NCBI RefSeq assembly: GCF_900094705.1
Contig: NZ_FMAR01000008.1
Coordinates: 140,469-204,468, forward strand
Direction of reading: 5' to 3'
Length of the DNA stretch: 64,000 bases
Source: Chitinophaga costaii
GTDB taxonomy: Bacteria; Bacteroidota; Bacteroidia; Chitinophagales; Chitinophagaceae
Below are positions 8,833 to 18,626 of this stretch, piece after piece. Numbering within the stretch: the stretch's first letter is position 1; the number at the start of each line of letters is the position of its first letter. The notes below the pieces were generated by a model. It ran no database searches and was not told the origin of the DNA. It was given only the letters and a program-made list of their open reading frames with translations. Both the position numbers and the translations under genes were made by a program.

Positions 8833-10005
8833 TTAAGAGGTTCCCACAGCACTTTTTAAACAGTTATCAGCATATACCTGAGAAATTTTTTCTTGCTCTA
8901 GCCTGTTGTTGCTATCCAACGTTTTCAAATATTGGAAAAGGTCATTTTCGTCCTTAGTCAATAGGTTTAAATTTTGAGATTTATTACGTGATCCGCTCAC
9001 CGCATAAATATTAAATGTCTCGTAAGTCGTCCTGTCCATCATTACGCTTTTGGCATGTGGATGGTAAGTTCTTAACTGATGCAATATTTGAAAGCCATGT
9101 TCATCAATGTCACCCCAATAAATAATTTTTTTGTTCAATAGCCAATCCGCGTTTTTGAGATATGCTATGTTAAAGCCACCACCGCTCCATATCGCAACGG
9201 TGGAATGCATCAATGGTAAGGTCAAAAAGTTCATTTTATTCTCTGCAATCAAAACGTTTTTCGCAAGCAATTCCAATTTTTCAAAATCTGAGAGGGGGAT
9301 GCTGATATCCCTGAACTTGAAGTTTGCTTGTTGGTTTTCTTCCAGAAATCGCATCCTGATCAAAGGTTCGTCATATTTTAAAAAGAAACGTTCCGCAAAA
9401 CGTTTTTGTGTAAGTGAACGTATGTGGTCAGGAATAAGGAAGTCAAGCAAAGATTGGATTAACGCATTATTTTCCTCAATAAATTTTGTATGAATTTCTA
9501 TGGGCAATTGACGTAAATAAAGATCAGGTCTAGGAGTTTCAATAAAATACTGGCAAACCTTAAGCACATCATTCCACCCGATATCCTTATCCGTTAACCA
9601 TAAACAATTATTCAAAGCCCAGTCTTTCAATCTTGGAGTGATGTTCATAATTGTGCTATAGTTTTCCAGGAAGATACTCCATTCCTTTTTATAACCTATG
9701 AAATATATATAATCATCAATGGTTTCAAAAACAATGGCGTCTGGCAGTTCATGGCTCCCTGTTCGTCTAAAATTCCGCCCGGCGGTCTGAACAAGATAGC
9801 CTTTTCCGGTTTGGTTTTTGGAATAGCGGTAAAGTTCTTCTATTTCCGCTAGCAGCATTTCAAACCGCGCTGTGATATGACCAGATTTAACTTTACCGAT
9901 ACGATCAATACTTTTTGGGAAAAATGGCTCCTCCAAAATATAACTTTGCAATAGCGGCTTCCACCATCTCAAAGCCTGCTTTTTTATTTCAACAGGACTG
10001 ATCAT
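8833..10005 (-). CDS. jetD: Wadjet type I nuclease subunit JetD
   Basis: 390 residues, DUF3322 N-terminal region followed by the DUF2220 TOPRIM nuclease domain. The TOPRIM residues are visible: E255 in IAENKMNF and the pair D299/D301 in YWGDIDEHGF. In Wadjet, JetD is the nuclease that cuts circular DNA after the JetABC motor has extruded it. Its start overlaps the jetC stop by four bases (ATGA type), implying translational coupling. It is the last gene of the jetABCD operon and lies about 100 bases from the island edge. Confidence 0.93.
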   Translation of the reverse strand: MISPVEIKKQALRWWKPLLQSYILEEPFFPKSIDRIGKVKSGHITARFEMLLAEIEELYRYSKNQTGKGYLVQTAGRNFRRTGSHELPDAIVFETIDDYIYFIGYKKEWSIFLENYSTIMNITPRLKDWALNNCLWLTDKDIGWNDVLKVCQYFIETPRPDLYLRQLPIEIHTKFIEENNALIQSLLDFLIPDHIRSLTQKRFAERFFLKYDEPLIRMRFLEENQQANFKFRDISIPLSDFEKLELLAKNVLIAENKMNFLTLPLMHSTVAIWSGGGFNIAYLKNADWLLNKKIIYWGDIDEHGFQILHQLRTYHPHAKSVMMDRTTYETFNIYAVSGSRNKSQNLNLLTKDENDLFQYLKTLDSNNRLEQEKISQVYADNCLKSAVGTS

Positions 10006-13000
10006 ATACCCGATGTATTTTGGAAAATACTGCTGTGCTTATTGCGTTCGCTTTCGTATTCTTCTTTGGTGAAGTTACTGACCTGCGAATTGTTTCCTTC
10101 TCTGTTGCTTACAAAGTGAAATGAATTCACATGACCTTCTATTACATGTATTTTTTGCAGTGGTGTAACAATAAGTAGTTGGAGGTTGAGTTTTTTAAAC
10201 AATTCAAGCCCGTAACGCGTGCTTTCATCGCTACCTCTGCCGAAAGCTTCATCAATCACAACAAAACGAAAACTCCTGCTCTTGCTTTCTCCAAACTGCA
10301 ACCCAAACTGGTAGGCCAATGCACTGGCAAGAATGGTGTAGGCTAGTTTTTCCTTCTGTCCGCCGCTCTTGCCTCCTGAACCTTCATAAAATTCTTTTTC
10401 AGTTTCATCCAACCTGAAACGTTCGCTTGCGTTGAACTCAAACCATTGGCGTACATCCGTGACAGTTGAAGTCCAATCTCGATCAGCATTTTCCATGCTG
10501 GCAAAACGATCCAATATTTTTTTGACCTGTTCATATTTTTCTTCTGTGTACAGATCGTTATTGCTGCTGAACGAATGGATATAGCATTTTTTTAATTCTT
10601 CCCTGAAAAGACGTACCTCTTTATTCGGAGTGGCGTCCATTAAAATGGTGATGTAGGTATCCTGTGAAGCGTTATAAACTATTTCCGATAGATGTTGGTT
10701 AATGGTGCGAATTTTCTGTTTGATATCCGTTTCGTGTTTCTGCAACTGGCTATCAAACACAGCGATGCTGTTGATGACATTTTTGTTCAGTTCTTCCTTG
10801 AACCGCTCTTCATGCCTTTTTAAATCTTCGGAAACGATTTGTTCAAACTTTTTAATATATTCTGTCCGGGCATCAATACTTTCGGCAATTTCGCTATACT
10901 CAGCTCTGGAGTGTTCCTTGATTTCCCGCATCCGTTTTTCAATGGAAGAGCGATAGCCCATCTGGCGACCACGCAGCTTTTTTAATTCGCCACCTTCACC
11001 TTGAAATTGCTTACGAAACTCTTCCTGCCTATTATCGATACCTCTTAGCGTAATTTTTATATCAGTCAGTTTTTCTTCAATCAACGGATACCACTTTGCT
11101 TTAAGAGGTAAGGCTAACTGTTCTTTTTGCTGATACGCTGCCCGCTGCTGTTCTTCATGGTTTTGCAGAGTGTTTTTCAATCCTCCAACTTTTTCCGTTA
11201 ATTGATTTTCCTTTGCTTTGGCATCAATGATTTGTTGATCAACCTCATTTTTATTACGTTGCAATTGAGCAAGAAGATCATTGTTATGAAGCAATTCGTT
11301 ACGTTCCTGTTCCAGATCGTAAATTTTAGCCACATGATACTGCCAATTGATGCGGGAAAAATCTTTGACATAAAGCAATAACCCTAATAGTTGTTTTATA
11401 TCTTTGTTTTTTTTCTCTTTTGTTTCAATGTTCCTGCGTTTGATTTGTAGCTCATCGATCTTTTTTTCGAGCATATTAACCGAAGCTTCCAACACTTTAA
11501 TTTTTTCTGTATTGCTCCACCCCAACACATAGTTGCGTCTGTCATCAATACGTTTGCGGTCATCTTTTGTATGTCTTATACGTCCGCTTTTTATTAAACC
11601 CTGTTGCGTAATACCAAAAGACACCTGCTGTAAGCCACTTACATCGGTACAGATATAGTCTCCAAAGCTCCGCTGTATATAAACTTCCAGCCAATCGTAA
11701 AATGGTGTATCAGGTTTAATGTCAATTTTGTAAGCGATACTGTCTTGATCTAAATCCTTAATTATACGACTACTATTATGCAAATCTGCCTCCAGGTAAG
11801 TTAATTTAATACCCCGCCCGTCAGCTCCCTTTAATGGGTTGTTATTTACATAATTGCTTACGCTTCGATAATGATTTTTAGGAACCAGAAGGCTAATCCC
11901 CAAATCATGTAGCAGTTTTTCTATAGCGCCTTCCCATGGAGTTTCTTCTTCATTAACCTTCAATAGTTCTCCTGCAAAAGGCAGATCTTCTTCATTGATA
12001 CGCAAATCATAACATAATTGCGAACGAAATCCTACAAGCCATGCCGGTATCTGTGTTTTACGGTCTTTTAAGGATTGAAGTTCCTTTTGCTCCAGGAGAT
12101 ATTCTGTTTCCTGCTTGCGAAGTTCGCTCACCTGGTTGTCACGCTGCTCCCTGAGGCTCTCTTCAAGCTGCCCGCATTCTTTATCAAGTTCCTTTGCTTT
12201 ATTTATGTTTTCTTCAAATTCATGCTCATCCTGCACGCTTTTAAGTCCGGCCTGCAACGCAATACGATCATAATCATCGAATTCCTTCTGCTTGGTTCCT
12301 TTATCCTGTTCATGCCGCTTAATTTCCCCGGCAATCTGCTCTATTCGTTTTCCACCATTATTGGCTATATCGTGAATAATGGTCTGCCTGCGGTTTTCCA
12401 ATCCATCCAGCTCCAGTGAAACTTTTTGCTGCTGTTGTTGCACCTTTTCCAATTCATTATTATTATCTTCAATGGCCTGAACCAGCAGTTGCCACTTCTT
12501 TTCGGCAAACCACACTGGCATCACTTCCAGCATGGCTTCGATATCCTCTATTTGCCTGGTAACATTTCCATATTCAATGCATGCTTCTGTTAATGGTTTC
12601 AAGATCAGGTATTGTTCCCTTGTATGTACAACTGCTGCATGGGCTTTGTTAAGGTCATCAAACCGTTTAAGTAAAGCATTAATTTGCTCTTTCACATCTG
12701 TATTCTCCAACATTTGTTCACGGACAAAATCTGTAAGACTGCTAACTGATTTCATTGAAACAGTTTGATAAAACAGGTCAATTGCCTTGTCGCTGTTCAT
12801 TCCAAAAAGCCTCCGGAAATGTTCGCTGTATTGAGAGAAATTATCGTTAAATAATTGCACACCATCCGTATTTCGCAGTTTCTTTCTCAGATCATTAATA
12901 TCTGTAAAATTCCGAAAATCATCCTTTATATTTAATGGCGTGGTGCTGATTATAAGCAGTTTCTCTACCTTTCCTTCTTTACCTATCCAAAAGAACTGTG

Positions 13001-13406
13001 CAAGACAAATGTGTTCATTATAACCCTGGTTATGAAAATTTCCAATAATTACGGTATATGTATTGTCATCTGCACGCAGGTAGACTTTCTTCGCGGTTTT
13101 GGTAATTTCTTCCTTTTCTTTTTTGAATTCTCCCCTCACATAACTCAATAGATTTCTTTCTTTTCCTTCAGCCCCAGCCGCTTTATTAAAAACAATCTTA
13201 TTATGCGGCACCAGAAGGCAGGTCAAAGCATCCACGAGGGTAGATTTTCCTGAACCTATATCTCCTGTCAATAATGCATTCTGTCCATTGGGTTGTATTT
13301 GCCAGCGAACCTTGTTAAATGTACCCCAATTGAGCACTTCCAAATATTGAAGTCGGTAACCCGCCAAATTGGCCTCGTCCGGTATGGTATTAAAAATTTC
13401 CTCCAT
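10002..13406 (-). CDS. jetC: Wadjet type I SMC-like ATPase JetC
   Basis: About 1134 residues from ATG at 13406; a TTG at 13412 would add two. Walker A GDIGSGKST (residues 48-56), a long central coiled coil rich in E/K/Q broken by a hinge-like region near 500-620, the ABC signature SGGQ at about 1014, and Walker B VVIDEAF at about 1050. This is the SMC-like motor of the anti-plasmid Wadjet complex, related to MukB, which extrudes DNA loops with JetA and JetB. It lies 9 bases after jetB and overlaps jetD. All nucleotide-binding motifs look intact. Confidence 0.95.
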   Translation of the reverse strand: MEEIFNTIPDEANLAGYRLQYLEVLNWGTFNKVRWQIQPNGQNALLTGDIGSGKSTLVDALTCLLVPHNKIVFNKAAGAEGKERNLLSYVRGEFKKEKEEITKTAKKVYLRADDNTYTVIIGNFHNQGYNEHICLAQFFWIGKEGKVEKLLIISTTPLNIKDDFRNFTDINDLRKKLRNTDGVQLFNDNFSQYSEHFRRLFGMNSDKAIDLFYQTVSMKSVSSLTDFVREQMLENTDVKEQINALLKRFDDLNKAHAAVVHTREQYLILKPLTEACIEYGNVTRQIEDIEAMLEVMPVWFAEKKWQLLVQAIEDNNNELEKVQQQQQKVSLELDGLENRRQTIIHDIANNGGKRIEQIAGEIKRHEQDKGTKQKEFDDYDRIALQAGLKSVQDEHEFEENINKAKELDKECGQLEESLREQRDNQVSELRKQETEYLLEQKELQSLKDRKTQIPAWLVGFRSQLCYDLRINEEDLPFAGELLKVNEEETPWEGAIEKLLHDLGISLLVPKNHYRSVSNYVNNNPLKGADGRGIKLTYLEADLHNSSRIIKDLDQDSIAYKIDIKPDTPFYDWLEVYIQRSFGDYICTDVSGLQQVSFGITQQGLIKSGRIRHTKDDRKRIDDRRNYVLGWSNTEKIKVLEASVNMLEKKIDELQIKRRNIETKEKKNKDIKQLLGLLLYVKDFSRINWQYHVAKIYDLEQERNELLHNNDLLAQLQRNKNEVDQQIIDAKAKENQLTEKVGGLKNTLQNHEEQQRAAYQQKEQLALPLKAKWYPLIEEKLTDIKITLRGIDNRQEEFRKQFQGEGGELKKLRGRQMGYRSSIEKRMREIKEHSRAEYSEIAESIDARTEYIKKFEQIVSEDLKRHEERFKEELNKNVINSIAVFDSQLQKHETDIKQKIRTINQHLSEIVYNASQDTYITILMDATPNKEVRLFREELKKCYIHSFSSNNDLYTEEKYEQVKKILDRFASMENADRDWTSTVTDVRQWFEFNASERFRLDETEKEFYEGSGGKSGGQKEKLAYTILASALAYQFGLQFGESKSRSFRFVVIDEAFGRGSDESTRYGLELFKKLNLQLLIVTPLQKIHVIEGHVNSFHFVSNREGNNSQVSNFTKEEYESERNKHSSIFQNTSGI

Positions 13407-13415
13407 AATCAAAGC

Positions 13416-13985
13416 TTATTCAGTTGCTTGTTTTTCCAATGCATAGCTCTGGAACCTTTTTAAAGTATCGTTTACAACATCCGCATTTACAAACCCCTTG
13501 ATGATCCGGTGTATTTCATAATTTTTATCCTGGTCTTCCAGTTTTCTAAGAAACCCAATGTCTATTACCCGATTAATCGTTGTCGTTATCTTTTCCTGTT
13601 GCTTCGCCTCATCATTAGCACTTGGCAAAAACACTTTTACGCGATTAATAATCTCCTGTTCGCTAATGATAGAACGCACTGAACCTCCCTGCGCATCATG
13701 CTCCAATAAGAATTTTCTTAAGACGATGCAGACTAAAGAGGTCAGAAAATTAAGCTGCCGTTTATCTGCCATTTTAGGCAATTGCACCTCGTCTTCCTCC
13801 CATTCCTTTTGCCGTAGAAACGCATAGCCTTCGCTTTTATCAAGGAACAATTCGAGTCCGACCGGTACGAAATATTTCTTGATATCAGGTTCAAACTGCA
13901 ATAAGTTTTCCCATACCTCTTTTTGATGGTTATATACTATTCCTTTTAATAAGGCAATGAGGCTTGTAGCGTATTTATATTCCAT
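13416..13985 (-). CDS. jetB: Wadjet type I KITE-like subunit JetB
   Basis: 189 residues, DUF4194 family. It is the MukE-like tandem winged-helix (KITE) subunit that bridges JetA and the JetC heads. The small size, the position between jetA and jetC, and the conserved start (YATSLIALLKGIVYNHQKEVW) all fit. Only one base separates it from the end of jetA and 9 bases separate it from jetC, so it is surely co-transcribed. Confidence 0.92.
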   Translation of the reverse strand: MEYKYATSLIALLKGIVYNHQKEVWENLLQFEPDIKKYFVPVGLELFLDKSEGYAFLRQKEWEEDEVQLPKMADKRQLNFLTSLVCIVLRKFLLEHDAQGGSVRSIISEQEIINRVKVFLPSANDEAKQQEKITTTINRVIDIGFLRKLEDQDKNYEIHRIIKGFVNADVVNDTLKRFQSYALEKQATE

Positions 13986-13986
13986 T

Positions 13987-15411
13987 TTATCGGTTAAAGA
14001 TGATGACGGGGGTTTGCATACGATATGTTTTACCGGTAGCCGTATTTTCTATAATTAAATATTCCTTTTGATCGCGGTTCACGAAATGCTTACCCTCATT
14101 TGTAGCTATTTGCATGTAGCCTAATATTTCAGCAACTCCCTTGGTAGGCTTATAGTGATTTAGTAGATCTGAGAGGGCAATCTGGGAATGGTTTCTTAGC
14201 AGGGATTTTACATTATTTCGTAATAGCTCTATATCTACATAAAATTGTTCAAATAGCATGTCGGTATCTGCTGTTGAAATCCCATCGGAAATGGTTGTAT
14301 CCTGAAAGGCTACTTTAACTGGTGGATTAAAAAGCGGTCGATCCATTGTAAATGAAGGCCTATAAAGACCATCGATCTCCATCCAGATTTCCTGCTGATC
14401 AATGAATTCCTTATGCTCTAATAACAGGCTTTCTATTTGCTCAATGCTATGAAGAATATGCCTGCTTTCAGAAAGATTTTTTTGCTCTACAAATTTTCTG
14501 AGCTGTTCAATTAATCCGTCATTGCTACGATTTACCTTGTCTCCAGCATCTACGAGATTCGTTTTTATCCTATCGACGGTTTGTTCTTTTTTGATCTCAG
14601 AAATCGCAGGTATGTTGTTGATCTTTTCCAATAATACTTCCAGTTCCTCCTGCATTTGCTCGCTCATCAAAAACTCCCAGAAAGCCTTAAAACTTTTTCC
14701 CTGATCGGTGTTCCAAAGGAAATCTTGTTGCTGAAATACATTGTCAAGTAAGTCCGCTTTTGCTAAGCTGCTTTTAATAATGGTTTGACGGGTCTGAGTA
14801 TCCAGTTCCCTGAAATTTTCCTCTACCTGCCGGAAATCAGAAAGTAAACGCTTCGCAGTTTCTTCAGCTAAAAAATAGTTTTCTTTTATTTGAGTACTGG
14901 ACGGCTTTGCGAAATTGCCCTGACGTATCTGTTCGATTTCCTTGTCAATCTTATTTCGTTCCTCCTGTAATTGTTGGATACGCTCATAAGGCCCGGAAGT
15001 CGTGTTGACTATCTGTTGCAATAAATGGAAGAATTGGATGAGTCGGCTGTGCGTTCCAACGAATTGCTGTTTATTCAGATCTTCCAGCCATTTCAATGCA
15101 TTTTCCGTAGCAGGTGAAAGTTCATATACCGGTTCGTCCGCTCTTTCGTAATACCTTCGTAAATAACCTTGCTCCGCCCATTTATGCAAATAATCTACGG
15201 GAGTTTTACTATAGTCACTGATACCTTGCCGTTGTAGTGAAAAGATGTAATCTCCTAAAATACCTTGTAATTCCGTCTGTAAATACGAGATCTTATCTTG
15301 CTGTTTAAATACCAGATGAAAAAAACTGACCAGCAGAGGGAAGTGCTCCGCCCGCAACAACTGGAGTGTTTTGTCGTTTTTATAGAAAGATAAGGCTTTT
15401 TCGTAGTTCAT
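13987..15411 (-). CDS. jetA: Wadjet type I kleisin-like subunit JetA
   Basis: 474 residues, DUF3375 family (N-terminus KALSFYKNDKTLQLLRAEHFPLLVSF). It is the MukF-like kleisin that joins the two JetC heads, with an N-terminal winged-helix region and a helical middle (about 150-330). First gene of the jetABCD operon. Upstream at 15421-15905 lies a broken gene on the same strand, so the operon promoter may lie inside those remnants or upstream in the rloAB unit. Confidence 0.92.
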   Translation of the reverse strand: MNYEKALSFYKNDKTLQLLRAEHFPLLVSFFHLVFKQQDKISYLQTELQGILGDYIFSLQRQGISDYSKTPVDYLHKWAEQGYLRRYYERADEPVYELSPATENALKWLEDLNKQQFVGTHSRLIQFFHLLQQIVNTTSGPYERIQQLQEERNKIDKEIEQIRQGNFAKPSSTQIKENYFLAEETAKRLLSDFRQVEENFRELDTQTRQTIIKSSLAKADLLDNVFQQQDFLWNTDQGKSFKAFWEFLMSEQMQEELEVLLEKINNIPAISEIKKEQTVDRIKTNLVDAGDKVNRSNDGLIEQLRKFVEQKNLSESRHILHSIEQIESLLLEHKEFIDQQEIWMEIDGLYRPSFTMDRPLFNPPVKVAFQDTTISDGISTADTDMLFEQFYVDIELLRNNVKSLLRNHSQIALSDLLNHYKPTKGVAEILGYMQIATNEGKHFVNRDQKEYLIIENTATGKTYRMQTPVIIFNR

Positions 15412-15420
15412 TATTTCTTA

Positions 15421-15905
15421 TTATAGCATAGTCTCAATATCTTTTTCAACTATTCGATATTTGTCTCGCACATCATCTCCGTGGTAATAGCTTAGTAGGT
15501 CTTCTTTAGTTAATGTGCCTTGCTCAAGAAACTTCTTTAATTATAATGGCCCCCAGTTCAGGACCGATAAATAAGTTTTCTTAGTTTTTCAAGCGCTATC
15601 TGATTGGCCGGGCTTGCCCGGTTAATCAGGTTCGTCTTTCCAGTTTTTATCACCTCCTCGATAAGTTGCGAATAAATATCTGCTAAACTTCGAGGAGCGC
15701 CCTCAATGACCGATGTTTCTTTGTCGATTTTATCTTTAATATATTTGGTTAAATCAGCAACATCAGGAATCAATGGCCATTTGCCTTCTTGCATAGAAAC
15801 AGCTAAAGGACATCCAGCCGAAATAAAAAAGCCCACAGGTTTCTTATCCTGAGATAAGGTTTGTCTTAAATATTTCGATTGACGGATTGGGTCGTGATAA
15901 CTCAT
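15421..15905 (-). pseudogene. Broken SIR2-like (NADase-type) defence gene
   Basis: The 5' frame (15905-15558, 115 codons) reads KPVGFFISAGCPLAVS, resembling the nucleotide-binding start of SIR2-family effector domains (usually GAGCS). It ends in a stop after KLIYRS. Directly below, two shifted frames can be read: FIGPELGAIII, then KKFLEQGTLTKEDLLSYYHG running to a stop at 15421. This looks like one gene with two frameshifts and a large internal deletion, since SIR2 effectors are several hundred residues long. That the pieces belong to one gene is inference; the SIR2 assignment is moderate. Confidence 0.5.
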
Positions 15906-15926
15906 AATGACATATATATTAATAAT

Positions 15927-16616
15927 CTAATTTTTCAGTTTTAACAATTCCTCTACCAGCTTCCACACCATTGTACAAGGATTATGATTTGCATAATCCT
16001 TTTTATCCGCAAATCGTTCTGCTAATCTCTTAGCATTCCTCATCGCATCTTCTAAGCTTCCATATTCTTTTAGGAGTGCGTACATCTGCTCACTATTCTT
16101 TTCATATCGAAAACCTTCACCTAAGGTTGGTTTCAAATGACTTTCGATCATCTCTTTATAAACTTGTCGAGACATTGAGTTCTCGTAATATTGGAAATGC
16201 AATAGATACCATAATTCGAAAGCTTCATTGCTCCAAGCGCAACCCAAAGATGAATTACTGCAACGCTGTATAGTCGCGTTAAAATCTTGTGCTGAGAAGC
16301 TGTCGCGATCAAAAACTACCCACAACCTTTCTACTTTACGTGTCGTATTTTTTTCATAAGCACTTTGTAATCGAAACGCCTCATCTACCAGGGACTGGGT
16401 ATTTCTTCCAGTTCCAGCAATATCTATTTGGTAAGCAGTCAATACCCCTTTAGGCAAATCTTTTTTCAGTCCCTCAAAATAGTTAGGCTCCGTAGCTTCA
16501 CCCTCACATACTATAAGGTAGTATTTACGTTTAGATCGTATATCTTTTTTTCGTTTTTGCTCTTCCCTGGCAAATCGCTTTAACCGCTCATTAGGGATTT
16601 TTATTTTTCTTGCCAT
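15927..16616 (-). CDS. rloB: RloB-like TOPRIM-type protein
   Basis: 229 residues. The start LKRFAREEQKRKKDIRSKRK is basic; then comes YLIVCEGEATEPNYF (residues 33-47) with the TOPRIM-type glutamate, an aspartate pair in WVVFDRDSF (about 100-107), and SNEAFELWYLLHF, the characteristic RloB block. RloB proteins are paired with AAA ATPases in defence islands and are thought to be the nuclease effector, analogous to AriB of PARIS. The start overlaps the ATPase gene by 16 bases. All apparent motifs are intact. Confidence 0.85.
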   Translation of the reverse strand: MARKIKIPNERLKRFAREEQKRKKDIRSKRKYYLIVCEGEATEPNYFEGLKKDLPKGVLTAYQIDIAGTGRNTQSLVDEAFRLQSAYEKNTTRKVERLWVVFDRDSFSAQDFNATIQRCSNSSLGCAWSNEAFELWYLLHFQYYENSMSRQVYKEMIESHLKPTLGEGFRYEKNSEQMYALLKEYGSLEDAMRNAKRLAERFADKKDYANHNPCTMVWKLVEELLKLKN

Positions 16617-17893
16617 TCCGTAACAACATTTGATAGGTTTCCAATAAACGGAATAGCACCATAACGACCTTCTATATAATCTTTTTCGAATGAGCGGTCT
16701 TTACGTATAGTTTTCCCTTCCTCTTTATACTCTACTAATGAATACATATCAGATGACCCGTATGAATCTTTTTCAACGAAATAAATCTGATCTCTCCGGT
16801 AGTTACCATAATACAATAAATTTGTATCGTGCGTAGCAAAAATCAGCTGTGCGTTATTCTGGTTAAACTCTTTTGAGTTGAAAAGTTTAGTAACAGCAAG
16901 TGTTAATAGGGGGTGCAAACTTGCGTCTAATTCATCAATAACTAATACACCGCCATCATTCAGCACATCGAAAACAGGCCCGGAGATGTTGAAAAGCTTG
17001 TTCGTACCGGAAGATTCCTGGCTTCGCATGTCAAATTCCACATTGCCAACAAGCTTACCTTTAGAGTTGTATTTTTTATGGATGGTTTTGATATCAATCT
17101 TAAATGCTCCTTCCAGATCAGTAACCAATTGTTTTACTAAACTTTCCGGCATATCGTTGGGAAGTTCTTTAGGATCAAAAGGCTTCTTACTGATGCTGAT
17201 ATCATCAAAGCCTAAATCTAACTTTTTATAGAAATTAAGCAGGGTGGAACTGGTGAGTTTGTTCTCCAGCATACCGAATGTTACCCCTTTATATCCTTCA
17301 TGGCTCAAGCCGGAAATAGTGAAAAAATTATTATACCATTGCATGATTTTTTTTGCAATCTTACCATTGAATTGATCTGCTACTGCTAGGAATAAAGCAT
17401 TATCCCTTGTGCGCTCTTCTAAATCTTTTCCTTCGGGAAACCCCTTCATCACTTCAATGCCATCATTTTCGCGGATAAATAGGGGTTTTTCAGCTTGCTT
17501 TGGTGCCTCAAAAAGCCATTCAGCATGCACTGCTCTATTATCTACTTCAAATCCATATCTATAGCGGACATTATCAATTATAAAGATGGCCTCAAAAGAC
17601 GAGGGAGTATTCTCAGTTTCTACATTTAATAGAAACGGAATAACATCTAATTCGTCCGCTGATGACTGTTCAAAAGATTGTAGGACCAATCTTCGCATAG
17701 TCGACATAGCTTTAATAAAATTACTTTTACCACTAGCATTCGCACCATATATAACAGCACCCTTCAATAAATCGTAGCGGTTTGAGGAAAATATATTCGT
17801 ATCTAAATGCTCCTTTATGGGGGTAGCCAATAAACTAAGTGTCGTTTTTGTTTTAAATGAAAGATAATTGCCGACAGAAAATTCGAGTAGCAT
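16601..17893 (-). CDS. rloA: RloA-like AAA ATPase (ABC/OLD-type)
   Basis: 430 residues. N-terminal strand MLLEFSVGNYLSF, Walker A GANASGKSN (about 50-58), Walker B VLVIDELDASLHP (about 315-330), and a histidine switch FATHDTNLL. This is the AAA_21/AAA15 fold shared with OLD and RecF-like ATPases and with AriA of PARIS. With the overlapping RloB it forms a two-gene defence module: the ATPase presumably senses invading DNA or a phage protein and controls the TOPRIM partner. The link to PARIS is by analogy only. Confidence 0.85.
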   Translation of the reverse strand: MLLEFSVGNYLSFKTKTTLSLLATPIKEHLDTNIFSSNRYDLLKGAVIYGANASGKSNFIKAMSTMRRLVLQSFEQSSADELDVIPFLLNVETENTPSSFEAIFIIDNVRYRYGFEVDNRAVHAEWLFEAPKQAEKPLFIRENDGIEVMKGFPEGKDLEERTRDNALFLAVADQFNGKIAKKIMQWYNNFFTISGLSHEGYKGVTFGMLENKLTSSTLLNFYKKLDLGFDDISISKKPFDPKELPNDMPESLVKQLVTDLEGAFKIDIKTIHKKYNSKGKLVGNVEFDMRSQESSGTNKLFNISGPVFDVLNDGGVLVIDELDASLHPLLTLAVTKLFNSKEFNQNNAQLIFATHDTNLLYYGNYRRDQIYFVEKDSYGSSDMYSLVEYKEEGKTIRKDRSFEKDYIEGRYGAIPFIGNLSNVVTEWQEK

Positions 17894-17986
17894 GATAGGT
17901 TGTTTATGAGAAATTTTCTCAAAGATACAAATATTATTTATGTTTTTGCCTATTATTGAGGAAATATCTCATTTTAAACCATTTTT

Positions 17987-18626
17987 ATTGCCACGCAAGA
18001 ACTTGAACAGCTCATAGAAGCACAGACAGAAAGCCCAGATCTTGATTTCAAACAAGATTGTTCATGGAACGCAAAGAAAATGGCTTAAGATTTTATTGCC
18101 ATGTCAAATCTTAAGGATGGTGGGTATATTATTATAGGTGTACGGGAAGATGTCTTTAATTTTTTTGCTGAGGGTGTTAGCGAAGCTAATATTAACTCTT
18201 ATAAAGTTGATATAATGAAAGATCAGATGTTAAAATATACTGACCCAGCAGTTGAGATCAAAGTAAGTTATCCAATGGATATATGTCGTGATAAAAGTAA
18301 TGTCATTCAAAGAAATCCCGGTTTTTTCTAAGTGTGATGTGGATGGCGAATTGAAAGCAAACATGCTTTATTACAGAAATTCAAATCGTCGGGTTGAAAG
18401 CGCACCAGTCTCAAATGCCAATGATCTCCGCGACATTATAGAACTCGCAACAGTAAAATTAATGCAAAGGAGAAAAGCATTTGGATTTTATGCGGAACCA
18501 CAAGAACTTGGAATCTTAGACAAAGAAATACAGAATATTCCTAAATCACCATTGCTCGGAAACAGCGCGGAGAAAATGGAGCAGACCTTTTACATCAACA
18601 AAGGCAGCAATATCACTTTGAAGTAA
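17987..18626 (+). pseudogene. Schlafen/AlbA_2-type DNA-binding protein, broken
   Basis: The plus strand reads ATQELEQLIEAQTESPDLDF, an AlbA_2 N-terminus, but without an ATG (ATT at 17987). An in-frame TAA at 18086-18088 replaces a codon before DFIAMSNLKDGGYIIIGV. A frameshift near 18270-18285 moves the frame to IKVMSFKEIPVFSKCDVDGE. The intact protein would be a nucleic-acid-binding AlbA_2 domain protein. From about 18570 the frame changes character and reads into DUF3945 sequence (MEQTFYINKGSNITLK), so two relics are fused. Divergent from rloA. Confidence 0.8.

Noticed and set aside
12075..12768. Plus-strand frames opposite jetC
   Set aside because: They are shadows of the long coiled-coil coding frame and have no recognisable content.
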